Origin: Bacteroidales bacterium UBA1176
GTDB lineage: Bacteria; Bacteroidota; Bacteroidia; Bacteroidales; WCHB1-69
Reading direction: 5' to 3'
Length of the DNA: 20,565 nt
Assembly (NCBI GenBank): GCA_002311645.1
Contig: DBYW01000027.1
Span: 7,206 to 27,770 of the forward strand
A model generated the notes under the pieces. It ran no database searches. It was given only the letters and a program-made list of their open reading frames with translations, and was not told where the DNA came from. This document shows positions 1 through 8,782 of the stretch, piece after piece; within the stretch, counting starts at the first letter, position 1, and every line of letters begins with the position of its first letter. The position numbers were made by a program, and so were the translations under genes.

Positions 1-1623
1 AGCCACGCCATCCAGATGGAGTACAACTATAACGGCGAGACTTATGTCCTGAACCTCATCGACACGCCGGGCCACGTGGACTTTTCCTATGAGGTTTCGC
101 GTTCCATCGCCGCCTGCGAGGGTGCTTTGCTGTTGGTGGATGCCACACAGGGCGTACAGGCGCAGACCATCTCCAACCTCTACCAGGCCATCGACAGCGA
201 CCTGGAGATTATCCCCGTCCTCAATAAGATGGATATGCCCGCCGCTATGCCCGCCGAGGTCAAGGACCAGATTGTGGACTTGCTCGGCTGCGACGAGTCC
301 GACATCATCGAGGCCTCCGGCAAGACGGGCCTCGGCGTCGAAGAGGTGTTGGAAGCCATCATCGAGCGCATCCCCGCCCCCAAGGGCGACCCGGACGCGC
401 CGCTGCAGGCCCTCATTTTCGACTCCGTGTTCAACTCCTTCCGCGGCATCATCGCCTATTTCCGCATCTTCAACGGCACCATCAGCACCCACGAGATGGT
501 TAAGTTCCTCTCCACCGGCCGTGAGTACGACGCCGACGAGATCGGCATCCTCAAGATGGACCGTGTGCCCAAGCAAACGCTTTCTGCCGGCGATGTGGGC
601 TACCTCATCACCGGCATCAAGACCTCCAAGGAGGTTAAGGTCGGAGATACCATCACCCATGTGAACAAACCTTGCACAGAGGCTATCGAAGGCTTCCAGG
701 AAGTCAAGCCCATGCTTTTTGCTGGCATCTACCCCACGGAGGCCGACCAATATGAGGAGTTGCGAGCCTCCCTGGAAAAGCTCCGTCTCAACGACGCTTC
801 GCTCACGTTTGAGCCGGAATCGTCCGCCGCCCTCGGCTTCGGTTTCCGCTGCGGATTCCTCGGCCTGCTCCACATGGAGATTGTCGAGGAACGCCTCGAC
901 CGCGAGTTCGACCAGGATGTCATCGCCACCGTGCCCAACGTTTCCTATAAGGTGCTTACCACCAAGAAACAGTGGGTCGATGTCTATAACCCGTCCGGCA
1001 TGCCCCCTCCAACCGAGGTCGATCATGTGGAAGAACCTTACATCCGCGCGCAGATCATCACCAAGGACGACTATATAGGGGCCATCATCAAGCTCTGCAT
1101 CGACAAGCGCGGCACTCTCATCAACCAGATGTATGTGGCCGCCAACCGTGTGGAGCTGACTTTCGACATGCCCCTTGGCGAAATCGTCTTTGACTTTTAC
1201 GACAAGCTCAAGAGCATCTCCAAGGGCTATGCCTCTTTTGACTACCATATCACCGACTTCAAGCCCGCTTCTTTGGTGAAGTTGGATATTCTGTTGAACG
1301 GTGACTCCGTGGATGCCCTGTCGGCGCTGATCCATTCCGACAACGCCTACACTTTTGGACGCCGCATTTGCGAAAAACTCAAGGAACTCATTCCCCGCCA
1401 GCAGTTCGACATTGCCATCCAGGCCGCTATCGGTTCCAAGATCATCGCCCGCGAAACAGTCAAGGCTGTGCGCAAGGACGTGACCGCCAAATGCTACGGC
1501 GGTGACATCACCCGTAAGCGCAAACTCCTCGAAAAGCAGAAGAGGGGTAAGAAGCGCATGCGCCAGATTGGCAATGTTGAAGTCCCGCAGTCAGCCTTCC
1601 TTGCTGTCCTGAAATTAGATTAA
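1..1623 (+). CDS. lepA: Elongation factor 4 (LepA), 5'-truncated by window edge
   Basis: This is a ribosome-associated translational GTPase that back-translocates or remodels stalled elongation complexes and acts in the cytosol or at the membrane. The frame is open from base 1, so the gene starts upstream; the ATG at 16 is internal. About 540 C-terminal residues are present against roughly 600 in the family, so the P-loop (G1) and switch I are off the window. Visible motifs are G3 DTPGHVDF (about residue 21), G4 NKMDMP (about residue 75), the LepA-specific GFRCGFLGLLHMEIV block that starts the EF-G-like domain V region, and the LepA C-terminal domain with its basic patch (RKRKLLEKQKRGKKRMR) and the typical ending NVEVPQSAFLAVLKLD. 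The next gene follows after 54 bases with no visible terminator, suggesting cotranscription. Codon use is strongly C-ending compared with the downstream nuclease, consistent with good expression. Identification is secure. Confidence 0.97.
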   Translation, partial: SHAIQMEYNYNGETYVLNLIDTPGHVDFSYEVSRSIAACEGALLLVDATQGVQAQTISNLYQAIDSDLEIIPVLNKMDMPAAMPAEVKDQIVDLLGCDESDIIEASGKTGLGVEEVLEAIIERIPAPKGDPDAPLQALIFDSVFNSFRGIIAYFRIFNGTISTHEMVKFLSTGREYDADEIGILKMDRVPKQTLSAGDVGYLITGIKTSKEVKVGDTITHVNKPCTEAIEGFQEVKPMLFAGIYPTEADQYEELRASLEKLRLNDASLTFEPESSAALGFGFRCGFLGLLHMEIVEERLDREFDQDVIATVPNVSYKVLTTKKQWVDVYNPSGMPPPTEVDHVEEPYIRAQIITKDDYIGAIIKLCIDKRGTLINQMYVAANRVELTFDMPLGEIVFDFYDKLKSISKGYASFDYHITDFKPASLVKLDILLNGDSVDALSALIHSDNAYTFGRRICEKLKELIPRQQFDIAIQAAIGSKIIARETVKAVRKDVTAKCYGGDITRKRKLLEKQKRGKKRMRQIGNVEVPQSAFLAVLKLD

Positions 1624-1677
1624 TTGTAACACAACCGGCTGGCGCACGTCTCGGCCTGCATTTGTCCTATTTTATCT

Positions 1678-4551
1678 GTGCAAACCACGTTTCTTTCCCA
1701 ACTCGCCGAACAGATCATTGCCTTGAATCTGCCATTGGACAGAAGCGCCATCGTGCTTCCCAATCGGCGCGCACGCCGCATGCTGATGCAGGCCATGGCC
1801 GCTCGCTTGAAAGCCCCGTTCTTTGCACCGGCTGTCTATACCATCAACGACTTTATCGAGCAACTCTCCCCGTTGATAATCCTCGACAAGTTCCCTTTGG
1901 TTGTGCGGCTGTACAAGTCATATAAGACGATTGCGGGTGCGGATGCCGATGAATTTAGCGCGGCATTGGCTTGGATGCCCGCTTTCATAGATGACATGTC
2001 GGAGGTGGACAAGCAACTTTGCGACGGGTCGGGCATTCTCCGGGATCTGGCGAGTGCCAAGGATTTTGAGATTGGCTTCGGCCAGGATGAACTGAGCCAG
2101 GAACAACAGCGCAAAATCAAATTCTACAACCTGCTGGCTGAGTTGTACGGACGTTTCCAGGAAGATTTGAGACATGAGGGATATGGATATGACGGCATGG
2201 TGTATCGCGACTGTGCCGAGAATATGGGACAGTATTATGGGAAATTGACATACGACCACTATGTTTTTGCAGGGTTCCATGTCCTGAATCCCGCAGAATT
2301 GACGGTGGTGAAATATATCAAGGAGCACACCGATGCCCATTTCTTCTTTGATGTCGATCCATTTTATTGCGATTTTCAAAAAAATGAACGCTTTTCGACG
2401 GCGCATTTCCTGTCAAAAATCTGCAAGACGCTTCAGCTGGATGAGAAGAAATTGCAGTTTTGTTCTGACAGCTATGCCACGCAACACAAAAATGTGCGCA
2501 TAGTGGGCACCTCCAAGGAGATGAACCAGATTTATTATGCGATTCATTGTTTGGACGAGATTGAAGCGGCGCAAGGCAATTTGAACGACACGGCGTTAGT
2601 GTTGGCCGACGAGAGCCTGCTGGTGCCGCTGCTCTCCGCCTATGACGCTTCAAACGCCAATGTCACAATGGGCTATCCACTGACGGCCACGCCGGTCTAT
2701 ACGCTGCTTCGTTCGTTGCTCGAAATCTATGAGCAGGGGCAGGGTTATCGTCATAGTGGCACGATGCGCTTTCATCGTCGCGACATTGTCGCCCTCCTGC
2801 AAAACCCTTTAATCCGGCAATATGCGTTCGATGACAAAGAGAGATACAACGACTGCATGAACAAGGTGCAGTCGGAACAGCACTTTCTTTACACACTTGA
2901 CGAACTTGGGGGCGCCCCCTTGCCGGCTTTCTCGGGTGTCGAGACGATAGTTCCTGCCTTGTTGGACTTTTTCCAGGCGATGTTGTCGCGTGCTGTCGCC
3001 GGCGACGATGCCTCGATGCTCCAGCTGATGGTGGAACAACTCACCGTTGTGGGGCAGCAAATTGATTCCCTGCAAGACGCAGGCGTGACGCCGACACTCT
3101 CCATCGTCAAGTATGCCATTCGCCAACAGATGGAAAATATCAGGTTTTCTCTCAAGGGCGATGCCGCACGAGGCCTCCAGATCATGGGACTTCTTGAAAC
3201 CAGAACGTTGGATTTTCGGAATGTCATCATGCTTTCGGTCAACGAGGGGACACTGCCGTCCGGCATTACCTATAACTCCATCATCCCCTTCGATTTCAAG
3301 TTTCAAAATGAGATTTTGGAGAACTATCTTTATAAAGATCAGGTATATGCATACCATTTCTTCCGTCTCTTGCAGCGTGCGGAGAAAATTGTCTTACTAT
3401 ATAAAAATAATTGTATAGGCGGAATTAACGAAAAAAGTCGATTTATCAGCCAGCTCGAATTTGAGGTGCGGGAACGCCATTTGGACAATATAGAGATCGA
3501 AACGCCCAAGGTCGCTTTTCCTTATACACCCAATGTCCCGGAGAAAATCGAAGTGGCGAAGAGCGCTGAAATTCTGAAAAAACTGTATGATTATTCGTTC
3601 TCCGCATCCGCATTGAAAACGTATATCACTTGTCCGTTACAATTCTATTACAAGCATTTGTGCGGCATTGAGGCGCTCGACACGGTGAAGGATCGAGTGG
3701 AGGCCAATGCTGTGGGTGCCGTTGTGCATGCTGTCTTTCAGCACGTGTTTGATGTTAGTGACGGCCCGACAGGCGATTTCGGCAAAAGAATCGATGCTTT
3801 TTTAGAAAATGTGGATTCCAATATACAAAAGCTCATATTGACAGACGAAACATTACGCCAGAGCGTGTGCTGGAGTGAGGACGATATGAAGTCCGGGCGC
3901 ATTTATCTTGCCATGGAGATGATTCGCAACGATGTGGTCAAGTACCTGCAAAAATCAAAACACGAATTCCGTGAAAGCAGTGTGGTGATTGTGGGCAACG
4001 AGACAAAACTCAGCTGCAAGTTGGATGTGAGTGGTCATAATCTTACCCTTTTCGGTATTGTGGACCGTTTGGAAACGGAGGTGGATCCTGAAACAAACAA
4101 GAGACATCTGACCGTGGTGGACTACAAGACGGGGAAAGTTAATAAAGACCACTTGAATGTGGCTGTGACGGAATCGGAACAACCGTTTAAAGACCCTCAA
4201 TACAAGGAATTTGTCCAACTTTTTTGCTATGCCCTGCTTTGTAAATATGGTAACAACAAGGTCGTGAAGCAGTACTGTGGCGACCAACCCACGCAATGTG
4301 CCATTCTTTCAATACAGGATGTCAACACGGGTGACGACTATCTCCATCGGGCCTTTATTGCCGAATCTGTGGAGAAGCGAAAACCAATAGGGGAGTCTCC
4401 TGATTTCACGGAAGAGCGCATCGGGATATTGGAGGAAAAGCTGAAATTGTTGCTTTCTGAAATTATTGATCCTGAAATGCCATTTTCTCAAACGGAAGAT
4501 GAAAAAAGATGTGCCTTGTGCGATTTCAAACATCTCTGTGGCCGGACATAA
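1678..4551 (+). CDS. AddB-like PD-(D/E)XK nuclease / inactive-helicase subunit
   Basis: The 957-residue protein resembles the AddB/RexB side of AddAB double-strand-break repair enzymes. Near the N terminus is a helicase motif Ia-like segment (AIVLPNRRARR), but there is no Walker A P-loop. A UvrD-like helicase C-terminal segment lies around residues 500-530 (MGLLETRTLDFRNVIMLS...EGTLPSG). The C-terminal third is a RecB-type nuclease: SASALKTYITCPLQFYY, VVHAVF (His684), GIVDR (Asp796) and DYKTGK (Asp815, Lys817). Cys652 together with Cys945-x2-Cys948-x5-Cys954 fits the AddB 4Fe-4S staple. The start is a GTG; an in-frame stop at 1627-1629 and the lack of an earlier ATG support it, the first in-frame ATG being about 35 codons later, inside conserved sequence. 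No AddA-type UvrD helicase is adjacent. TopB follows after 22 bases. The family call is firm; the partner and exact role are inferred. Confidence 0.88.
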   Translation: MQTTFLSQLAEQIIALNLPLDRSAIVLPNRRARRMLMQAMAARLKAPFFAPAVYTINDFIEQLSPLIILDKFPLVVRLYKSYKTIAGADADEFSAALAWMPAFIDDMSEVDKQLCDGSGILRDLASAKDFEIGFGQDELSQEQQRKIKFYNLLAELYGRFQEDLRHEGYGYDGMVYRDCAENMGQYYGKLTYDHYVFAGFHVLNPAELTVVKYIKEHTDAHFFFDVDPFYCDFQKNERFSTAHFLSKICKTLQLDEKKLQFCSDSYATQHKNVRIVGTSKEMNQIYYAIHCLDEIEAAQGNLNDTALVLADESLLVPLLSAYDASNANVTMGYPLTATPVYTLLRSLLEIYEQGQGYRHSGTMRFHRRDIVALLQNPLIRQYAFDDKERYNDCMNKVQSEQHFLYTLDELGGAPLPAFSGVETIVPALLDFFQAMLSRAVAGDDASMLQLMVEQLTVVGQQIDSLQDAGVTPTLSIVKYAIRQQMENIRFSLKGDAARGLQIMGLLETRTLDFRNVIMLSVNEGTLPSGITYNSIIPFDFKFQNEILENYLYKDQVYAYHFFRLLQRAEKIVLLYKNNCIGGINEKSRFISQLEFEVRERHLDNIEIETPKVAFPYTPNVPEKIEVAKSAEILKKLYDYSFSASALKTYITCPLQFYYKHLCGIEALDTVKDRVEANAVGAVVHAVFQHVFDVSDGPTGDFGKRIDAFLENVDSNIQKLILTDETLRQSVCWSEDDMKSGRIYLAMEMIRNDVVKYLQKSKHEFRESSVVIVGNETKLSCKLDVSGHNLTLFGIVDRLETEVDPETNKRHLTVVDYKTGKVNKDHLNVAVTESEQPFKDPQYKEFVQLFCYALLCKYGNNKVVKQYCGDQPTQCAILSIQDVNTGDDYLHRAFIAESVEKRKPIGESPDFTEERIGILEEKLKLLLSEIIDPEMPFSQTEDEKRCALCDFKHLCGRT

Positions 4552-4573
4552 CCTATAGAAGCCTCCTTGACCT

Positions 4574-6355
4574 ATGATAGTATGCATTGCAGAAAAACCC
4601 AGTGTGGCGCGTGATATTGCGCGTGTGATTGGTGCCACTCAGGCGCACGACGGTTACATGGAGGGAAACGGATATCAGGTCACATGGACGTTCGGGCATC
4701 TTTGCACCCTGAAGGAACCGCAGGACTACACGCCGATGTGGAAGGCTTGGGCGTTGAGCCGGCTACCCATGATCCCGCCCCGCTTTGGCATCAAGCTCAT
4801 CAATGATAAAGGGGTTGAGAAACAATTCCAAATTATTGAGACATTGATGCAAAAGGCTGACCGAATTGTCAACTGCGGCGATGCCGGTCAGGAGGGCGAG
4901 CTTATCCAGCGGTGGGTGATGCAAAAGGCGCGGGTCGGCTGCCCCGTTTCGCGCCTGTGGATCTCTTCGTTGACGGAGGAGTCCATCCGAGAAGGTTTTT
5001 CCCAGCTTAAGGATCAGTCAGCATATCAATCGCTTTACGAAGCCGGACTCTGTCGTGCCATTGGCGACTGGCTTTTAGGCATGAATGCCACACGACTCTA
5101 TACACTCAAGTACGGCCATGACCGGCAGGTGCTCTCCATCGGGCGTGTGCAAACCCCGACACTGGCGCTCATTGTCAAAAGATACTTGGAAATCAAGAAT
5201 TTCAAGCCAGAGGCCTATTGGGTGCTCTCCACCGTGTATCGTGACACGACGTTTACAGCCACAAAGGGCAAGTACGTTGCGATAGGGGAGGGTGAGCAGG
5301 ATCTGCAGCGTGTCCTTGGCAAGGAATTCACGGTGACCAATATCACGGAGAAGAAGGGCAAGGAGGCACCGCCCCGTCTTTTCGACCTGACATCCCTGCA
5401 GGTGGAGTGCAACCGCAAGTATGGTTTCTCCGCCGACCAGACCCTCAAGGTGATCCAGACGCTGTACGAGAAAAAGTTGACCACCTATCCACGTGTCGAC
5501 ACCACCTATTTAAGTGATGACATCTATCCCAAGTGCCCTAAAATACTGCAAGGTCTGCCTGCATACGCGCCGCTGACAACTCCGCTTTTAGGCAAGAAGT
5601 TGCCCAAGAGCAAGCGCGTGTTCGACAGCAGCAAAGTCACCGACCATCATGCCATCATCCCCACGGGCGTGGTGGCGGGTGCGCTCCCGCAGCAGGAGGC
5701 CATCGTGTACGACGAGGTGTGCCGCCATTTTATCGCAGCGTTCTACCCTGACTGCCAAATCTCCACCACCACGGTCTTGGGCAAGGTTGAAGAGGTGGAG
5801 TTCAAGGCTACGGGCAAGCAAATTCTGCAGCCTGGTTGGCGTGTGGTGATCAAGCCTGCCAAGCCCGACGATGAGAAGAACGACTCTGACAGGGAGGAGG
5901 ACAATGTTCTGCCCCTGTTTGCAGTGGGGGAACATGGCCCGCATGAGCCTGCCTTGGCGGAGAAGTGGACCACTCCGCCCAAGCCATATACGGAGGCCAC
6001 GTTGCTGCGCGCCATGGAGACCGCGGGCAAAGGCGTGGAGGATGAAAGCCTGAGGGAAGCGCTGAAAGAGAACGGCATAGGCCGCCCCTCCACGCGTGCG
6101 GCTATTATCGAGACCCTGTTCAAACGTAACTATATCGTCAAGGCGCGCAAGAGCCTCGCCCCTACGGAGACTGGCATTGAACTGATTGGACTGATACGCG
6201 AGGAACTGCTTAAAAGCGCCGAGTTGACGGGCATCTGGGAGAAAAAACTGCGCGAGATTGAACAACACAAGTACGACGCCGGACAGTTTATCGCCGAGTT
6301 GAAACAGATGGTGACCAAAATCGTGCACGACGTGATGAATGAGAATTGTCAATGA
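4574..6355 (+). CDS. topB: DNA topoisomerase III (type IA)
   Basis: This cytosolic type IA topoisomerase cuts one strand through a 5'-phosphotyrosine to decatenate or unlink recombination intermediates. The TOPRIM domain starts at residue 1 (MIVCIAEKPSVAR, Glu7) and continues at NCGDAGQEGELI (Asp103, Gly105, Glu107). The classical DxDxE triad has Gly at its second Asp; I believe this is shared by Bacteroidetes homologues but could not check. The type IA core follows: IGRVQTPTLALI, then TTYPRVDTTYLS with catalytic Tyr305, then DHHAIIPTG and NGIGRPSTRAAIIETL. At 593 residues it stops soon after the core and lacks the Cys4 zinc fingers or long basic tail of many type IA enzymes. It lies 22 bases after the AddB-like gene and ends before a GTPase with its own promoter. 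Recombination genes side by side fit a repair link, which is inference. Confidence 0.95.
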   Translation: MIVCIAEKPSVARDIARVIGATQAHDGYMEGNGYQVTWTFGHLCTLKEPQDYTPMWKAWALSRLPMIPPRFGIKLINDKGVEKQFQIIETLMQKADRIVNCGDAGQEGELIQRWVMQKARVGCPVSRLWISSLTEESIREGFSQLKDQSAYQSLYEAGLCRAIGDWLLGMNATRLYTLKYGHDRQVLSIGRVQTPTLALIVKRYLEIKNFKPEAYWVLSTVYRDTTFTATKGKYVAIGEGEQDLQRVLGKEFTVTNITEKKGKEAPPRLFDLTSLQVECNRKYGFSADQTLKVIQTLYEKKLTTYPRVDTTYLSDDIYPKCPKILQGLPAYAPLTTPLLGKKLPKSKRVFDSSKVTDHHAIIPTGVVAGALPQQEAIVYDEVCRHFIAAFYPDCQISTTTVLGKVEEVEFKATGKQILQPGWRVVIKPAKPDDEKNDSDREEDNVLPLFAVGEHGPHEPALAEKWTTPPKPYTEATLLRAMETAGKGVEDESLREALKENGIGRPSTRAAIIETLFKRNYIVKARKSLAPTETGIELIGLIREELLKSAELTGIWEKKLREIEQHKYDAGQFIAELKQMVTKIVHDVMNENCQ

Positions 6356-6408
6356 ATTCTTCTGTGAAAAATACCGGGATAGGTACTGCATTGCCCCTGC
6401 AATTTTAG

Positions 6409-6416
6409 TATCTTTG
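6409..6416 (+). promoter_or_regulatory. Bacteroidetes -7 element for the COG0523 gene
   Basis: TATCTTTG matches the TAnnTTTG -7 consensus and lies 23 bases before the ATG at 6440, giving a leader of under 20 bases. The -33 match is poor: TTG at 6391-6393 is only 15 bases upstream. A short inverted repeat, ATTGC-N4-GCAAT, occupies 6390-6403 where a repressor or activator could sit. Confidence 0.6.
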
Positions 6417-6439
6417 CCGCCCTTTAAAAAACCATATCT

Positions 6440-7684
6440 ATGAAAGCTGAAACTCCTGTGTTGCTGCTAACTGGCTATCTTGGCAGCGGAAAGACAACCT
6501 TGGTGAATCGTATTCTCTCCAACCGCCGCGGCATCAAGTTCGCCGTCATCGTCAATGATATCGGAGAGGTCAACATCGACGCCGACCTGATTCAAAAAGG
6601 CGGCGTGGTGGGACAAGGTGACGACAGTTTGGTGGCTCTCCAAAACGGCTGCATCTGCTGCACCCTCAAAATGGACCTCGTTAAGCAGTTGGCAGAAATC
6701 ATTGATCAGAAGCGCTTCGACTACATCGTCGTCGAGGCCAGCGGCATTTGTGAACCTGACCCCATAGCCCAGACCATCAGTTCCATGCCGTCCATGGGAG
6801 GCCCTTATACCCAGAATGGTGTGCCCCGCCTCGACTGCGTGGTCACCGTGGTGGATGCCCTCCGCATGCAGGATGAGTTCGCCTGCGGCGACCGACTTCT
6901 CCGTGACAATATAGCTGAAGACGATATAGAAAACCTTGTTATCCAACAAATTGAATTTTGCAATGTGGTGCTTCTCAACAAGGCTGCCGCTGTGTCGCGG
7001 CAGGAACTGAATCGTTTGCATGAAATTGTCAGGGCTCTCCAACCCTCCGCCAAAATCTACGAATGCGATTATGGCGACGTGGACCTCGACCTGATCCTGA
7101 ATACGAACATGTTTGATTTCGAGACCGTGGCAACTTCCGCGACCTGGATTCGCGAAATCGAGGCGCAGCATGATGAAGACGAAGAGGAACACGACCATGA
7201 TGACCATCACGACCATGATGATCATCACGACCATGATGACGAAGATGATGAGCATGAGCATGAGCATGGTCACCATCATCACCACCATCACGACCATGAA
7301 GGGGGTGAGGTGGAGGAGTACGGTATCGGCACCTACGTTTACTATCGCCGTCGTCCGTTCAATTTGAGTCGTTTTGACGAGTTTGTGGCCCGGAAGCTGC
7401 CCAAGAATGTCATTCGCGCCAAGGGTATCTGCTATTTTAAAGGAGAATTCGACAAGTGTTATCTTTTCGAACAGGCCGGCAAGCAGTTGTCCTTGAAAGA
7501 CGTGGGCTTGTGGTTTGCCACGATGTCGCCTGACGAACTGGCGGAGACGATGGCTCGCGAGCCAGGGTTGCGCCACGACTGGGACGAGCAATACGGCGAC
7601 CGTATGCAGAAGATTGTTTTCATCGGACAGCGTCTCGACAAGGAAGCCCTTGCCCACGACCTGGATGCATGTTTGACTGATTGA
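6440..7684 (+). CDS. COG0523/CobW-family GTPase with His-rich metal-binding tract
   Basis: This cytosolic G3E-family P-loop GTPase is of the metallochaperone type (ZNG1/YeiR/CobW relatives), probably handling zinc or another transition metal. The Walker A motif GYLGSGKT spans residues 12-19. The family metal motif CxCC is Cys71-Ile-Cys73-Cys74. The guanine-specificity motif reads NKAA (180-183) where NKxD is expected. Residues 244-286 are one low-complexity tract of 20 His and 22 Asp/Glu with a single Gly, followed by the CobW C-terminal domain (YYRRRPFNLSRFDEFVARKLPKN and VFIGQRLDKEAL). It has its own -7 element at 6409 and its last codons overlap the promoter of the next gene. Metal identity and client protein cannot be read from the sequence. 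An antisense frame across nearly the whole gene is a shadow of its codon pattern. Confidence 0.9.
   Translation: MKAETPVLLLTGYLGSGKTTLVNRILSNRRGIKFAVIVNDIGEVNIDADLIQKGGVVGQGDDSLVALQNGCICCTLKMDLVKQLAEIIDQKRFDYIVVEASGICEPDPIAQTISSMPSMGGPYTQNGVPRLDCVVTVVDALRMQDEFACGDRLLRDNIAEDDIENLVIQQIEFCNVVLLNKAAAVSRQELNRLHEIVRALQPSAKIYECDYGDVDLDLILNTNMFDFETVATSATWIREIEAQHDEDEEEHDHDDHHDHDDHHDHDDEDDEHEHEHGHHHHHHHDHEGGEVEEYGIGTYVYYRRRPFNLSRFDEFVARKLPKNVIRAKGICYFKGEFDKCYLFEQAGKQLSLKDVGLWFATMSPDELAETMAREPGLRHDWDEQYGDRMQKIVFIGQRLDKEALAHDLDACLTD
7190..7240 (+). repeat. In-frame 18-base tandem repeat encoding HDHDDH
   Basis: Units at 7190-7207, 7208-7225 and a partial 7226-7240 differ by one base and encode His-Asp-His-Asp-Asp-His. 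They are followed by a six-base GAGCAT repeat, three copies at 7250-7267, encoding Glu-His. Both keep the reading frame, so copy-number change would alter only the length of the metal-binding tract. Confidence 0.9.
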
Positions 7685-7701
7685 CATTTTTTGTATTTTT
7701 G
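7672..7701 (+). promoter_or_regulatory. Promoter of the heptose kinase gene
   Basis: TTTG at 7672-7675, an 18-base spacer and TATTTTTG at 7694-7701 form a near-ideal Bacteroidetes promoter. The -33 box overlaps the last codons of the GTPase gene. Transcription should begin near 7707, leaving about 13 bases before the ATG at 7721. This argues against the longer frame opening at 7691, which would lie over the promoter. Confidence 0.8.
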
Positions 7702-7720
7702 CGGCCAAATTTTTGATACT

Positions 7721-8737
7721 ATGGATATAGACAACGTACAAGAGATTTTCTCTCATTTCAATAAAACAACAGTTTTGGTCATCGGTGACGTGATGATTGA
7801 TTGCTACATCACCGGCTCGGTTTCGCGTATCAGCCCGGAGGCGCCGGTTCCAATTGTGAACGCGCAAAGCCGTAACTACCGTCTCGGTGGCGCCGCCAAC
7901 GTGGCGCTTAACCTCAAATCATTAGGTGCCACGCCTATCCTTTGCTCCGTTATCGGTGGCGACAACAAGGCCAAGGTCTTCTACGATCTCATGGAAGATT
8001 GCGAGCTTGACTCCGTGGGGTTGGTCCCTATGTTCGGGCGTAAAACCACGGTCAAGTATCGCATCATCGGCAATAATGCCCATATCGTGCGTGTGGATGA
8101 TGAGCGCGACGAACAACTCAAGGAACGCGAAAAACGCCAGTTCGTCACGACTGTCGAGCAATTGATTGAGCATCACCCCATCGATGCCATCGTTTTTGAA
8201 GACTACGACAAAGGCCTCTTCTCCAAAGATATCATTGATGAAATTCTTGGTTTTGCCCACAAAAAGAACATTTTTGTGGCTGTTGACCCCAAGAAACGCA
8301 ACTTCAACCACTATGCGAATGTCAACCTGTTCAAGCCCAACCTGAAGGAGTTGGCTATGGGTATGCACATCGAGGATAATGTGGAACTGCAATTGGAAGA
8401 CATCCACTCTCTGGCCAAACGTTTTGCCACAGAAAAGAATATCGACAAGGTGATGATTACCATGTCGGCCAAGGGTATCGCTTTCTATGACCGTCAAACG
8501 GACAAGTTCTACCACCAACCGGCCTTCAAGCGTCGCGTTGCTGACGTTTCCGGCGCGGGCGACACTGTTATTTCTGTTTCCACCCTGTTCTTGTATACAG
8601 GGCGTTCCATGGAGGAAACCTGCCTGGCTTCCAACCTCGCAGGCGGTTTGGTGTGCGAATATGTGGGCGTCGTTCCCATCAACAGCTCCCAGTTGCAGAA
8701 TGAGATTGTCAAGAATCAATCGGCAGAAATACAATAA
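7721..8737 (+). CDS. D-glycero-beta-D-manno-heptose-7-phosphate kinase (PfkB family, HldE N-domain type)
   Basis: The 338-residue PfkB-family sugar kinase is most like the first domain of HldE/RfaE, which phosphorylates heptose-7-phosphate at C1 for ADP-heptose and LPS inner-core synthesis in the cytosol. Visible are the HldE-like N terminus (VIGDVMIDCYITGSVSRISPEAPVPIV), the substrate-side RLGGAANVALNLKSLGA, DPKKRNF, and the anion-hole and catalytic-base motif DVSGAGDT with Asp281. The nucleotidyltransferase half of bifunctional HldE is absent, so the adenylyl step must be encoded elsewhere. The ATG at 7721 is chosen because a strong promoter ends at 7701. It is followed after 45 bases by porT. 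A different sugar substrate within the PfkB family is possible; the HldE-like N terminus makes heptose more likely. Confidence 0.82.
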   Translation: MDIDNVQEIFSHFNKTTVLVIGDVMIDCYITGSVSRISPEAPVPIVNAQSRNYRLGGAANVALNLKSLGATPILCSVIGGDNKAKVFYDLMEDCELDSVGLVPMFGRKTTVKYRIIGNNAHIVRVDDERDEQLKEREKRQFVTTVEQLIEHHPIDAIVFEDYDKGLFSKDIIDEILGFAHKKNIFVAVDPKKRNFNHYANVNLFKPNLKELAMGMHIEDNVELQLEDIHSLAKRFATEKNIDKVMITMSAKGIAFYDRQTDKFYHQPAFKRRVADVSGAGDTVISVSTLFLYTGRSMEETCLASNLAGGLVCEYVGVVPINSSQLQNEIVKNQSAEIQ

Positions 8738-8782
8738 ATTGTCAAATTGTGCGTTCGCATGATTTGAACTTTTGATTATAGT

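Noticed and set aside
6467..7867. 466-codon open frame on the minus strand
   Set aside because: It lies antisense to the well-identified COG0523 gene and runs through its promoter-side and downstream promoter regions. Its composition mirrors the GTPase codons (for example a Met/Val/Ile run opposite the His tract), with no recognisable domain.
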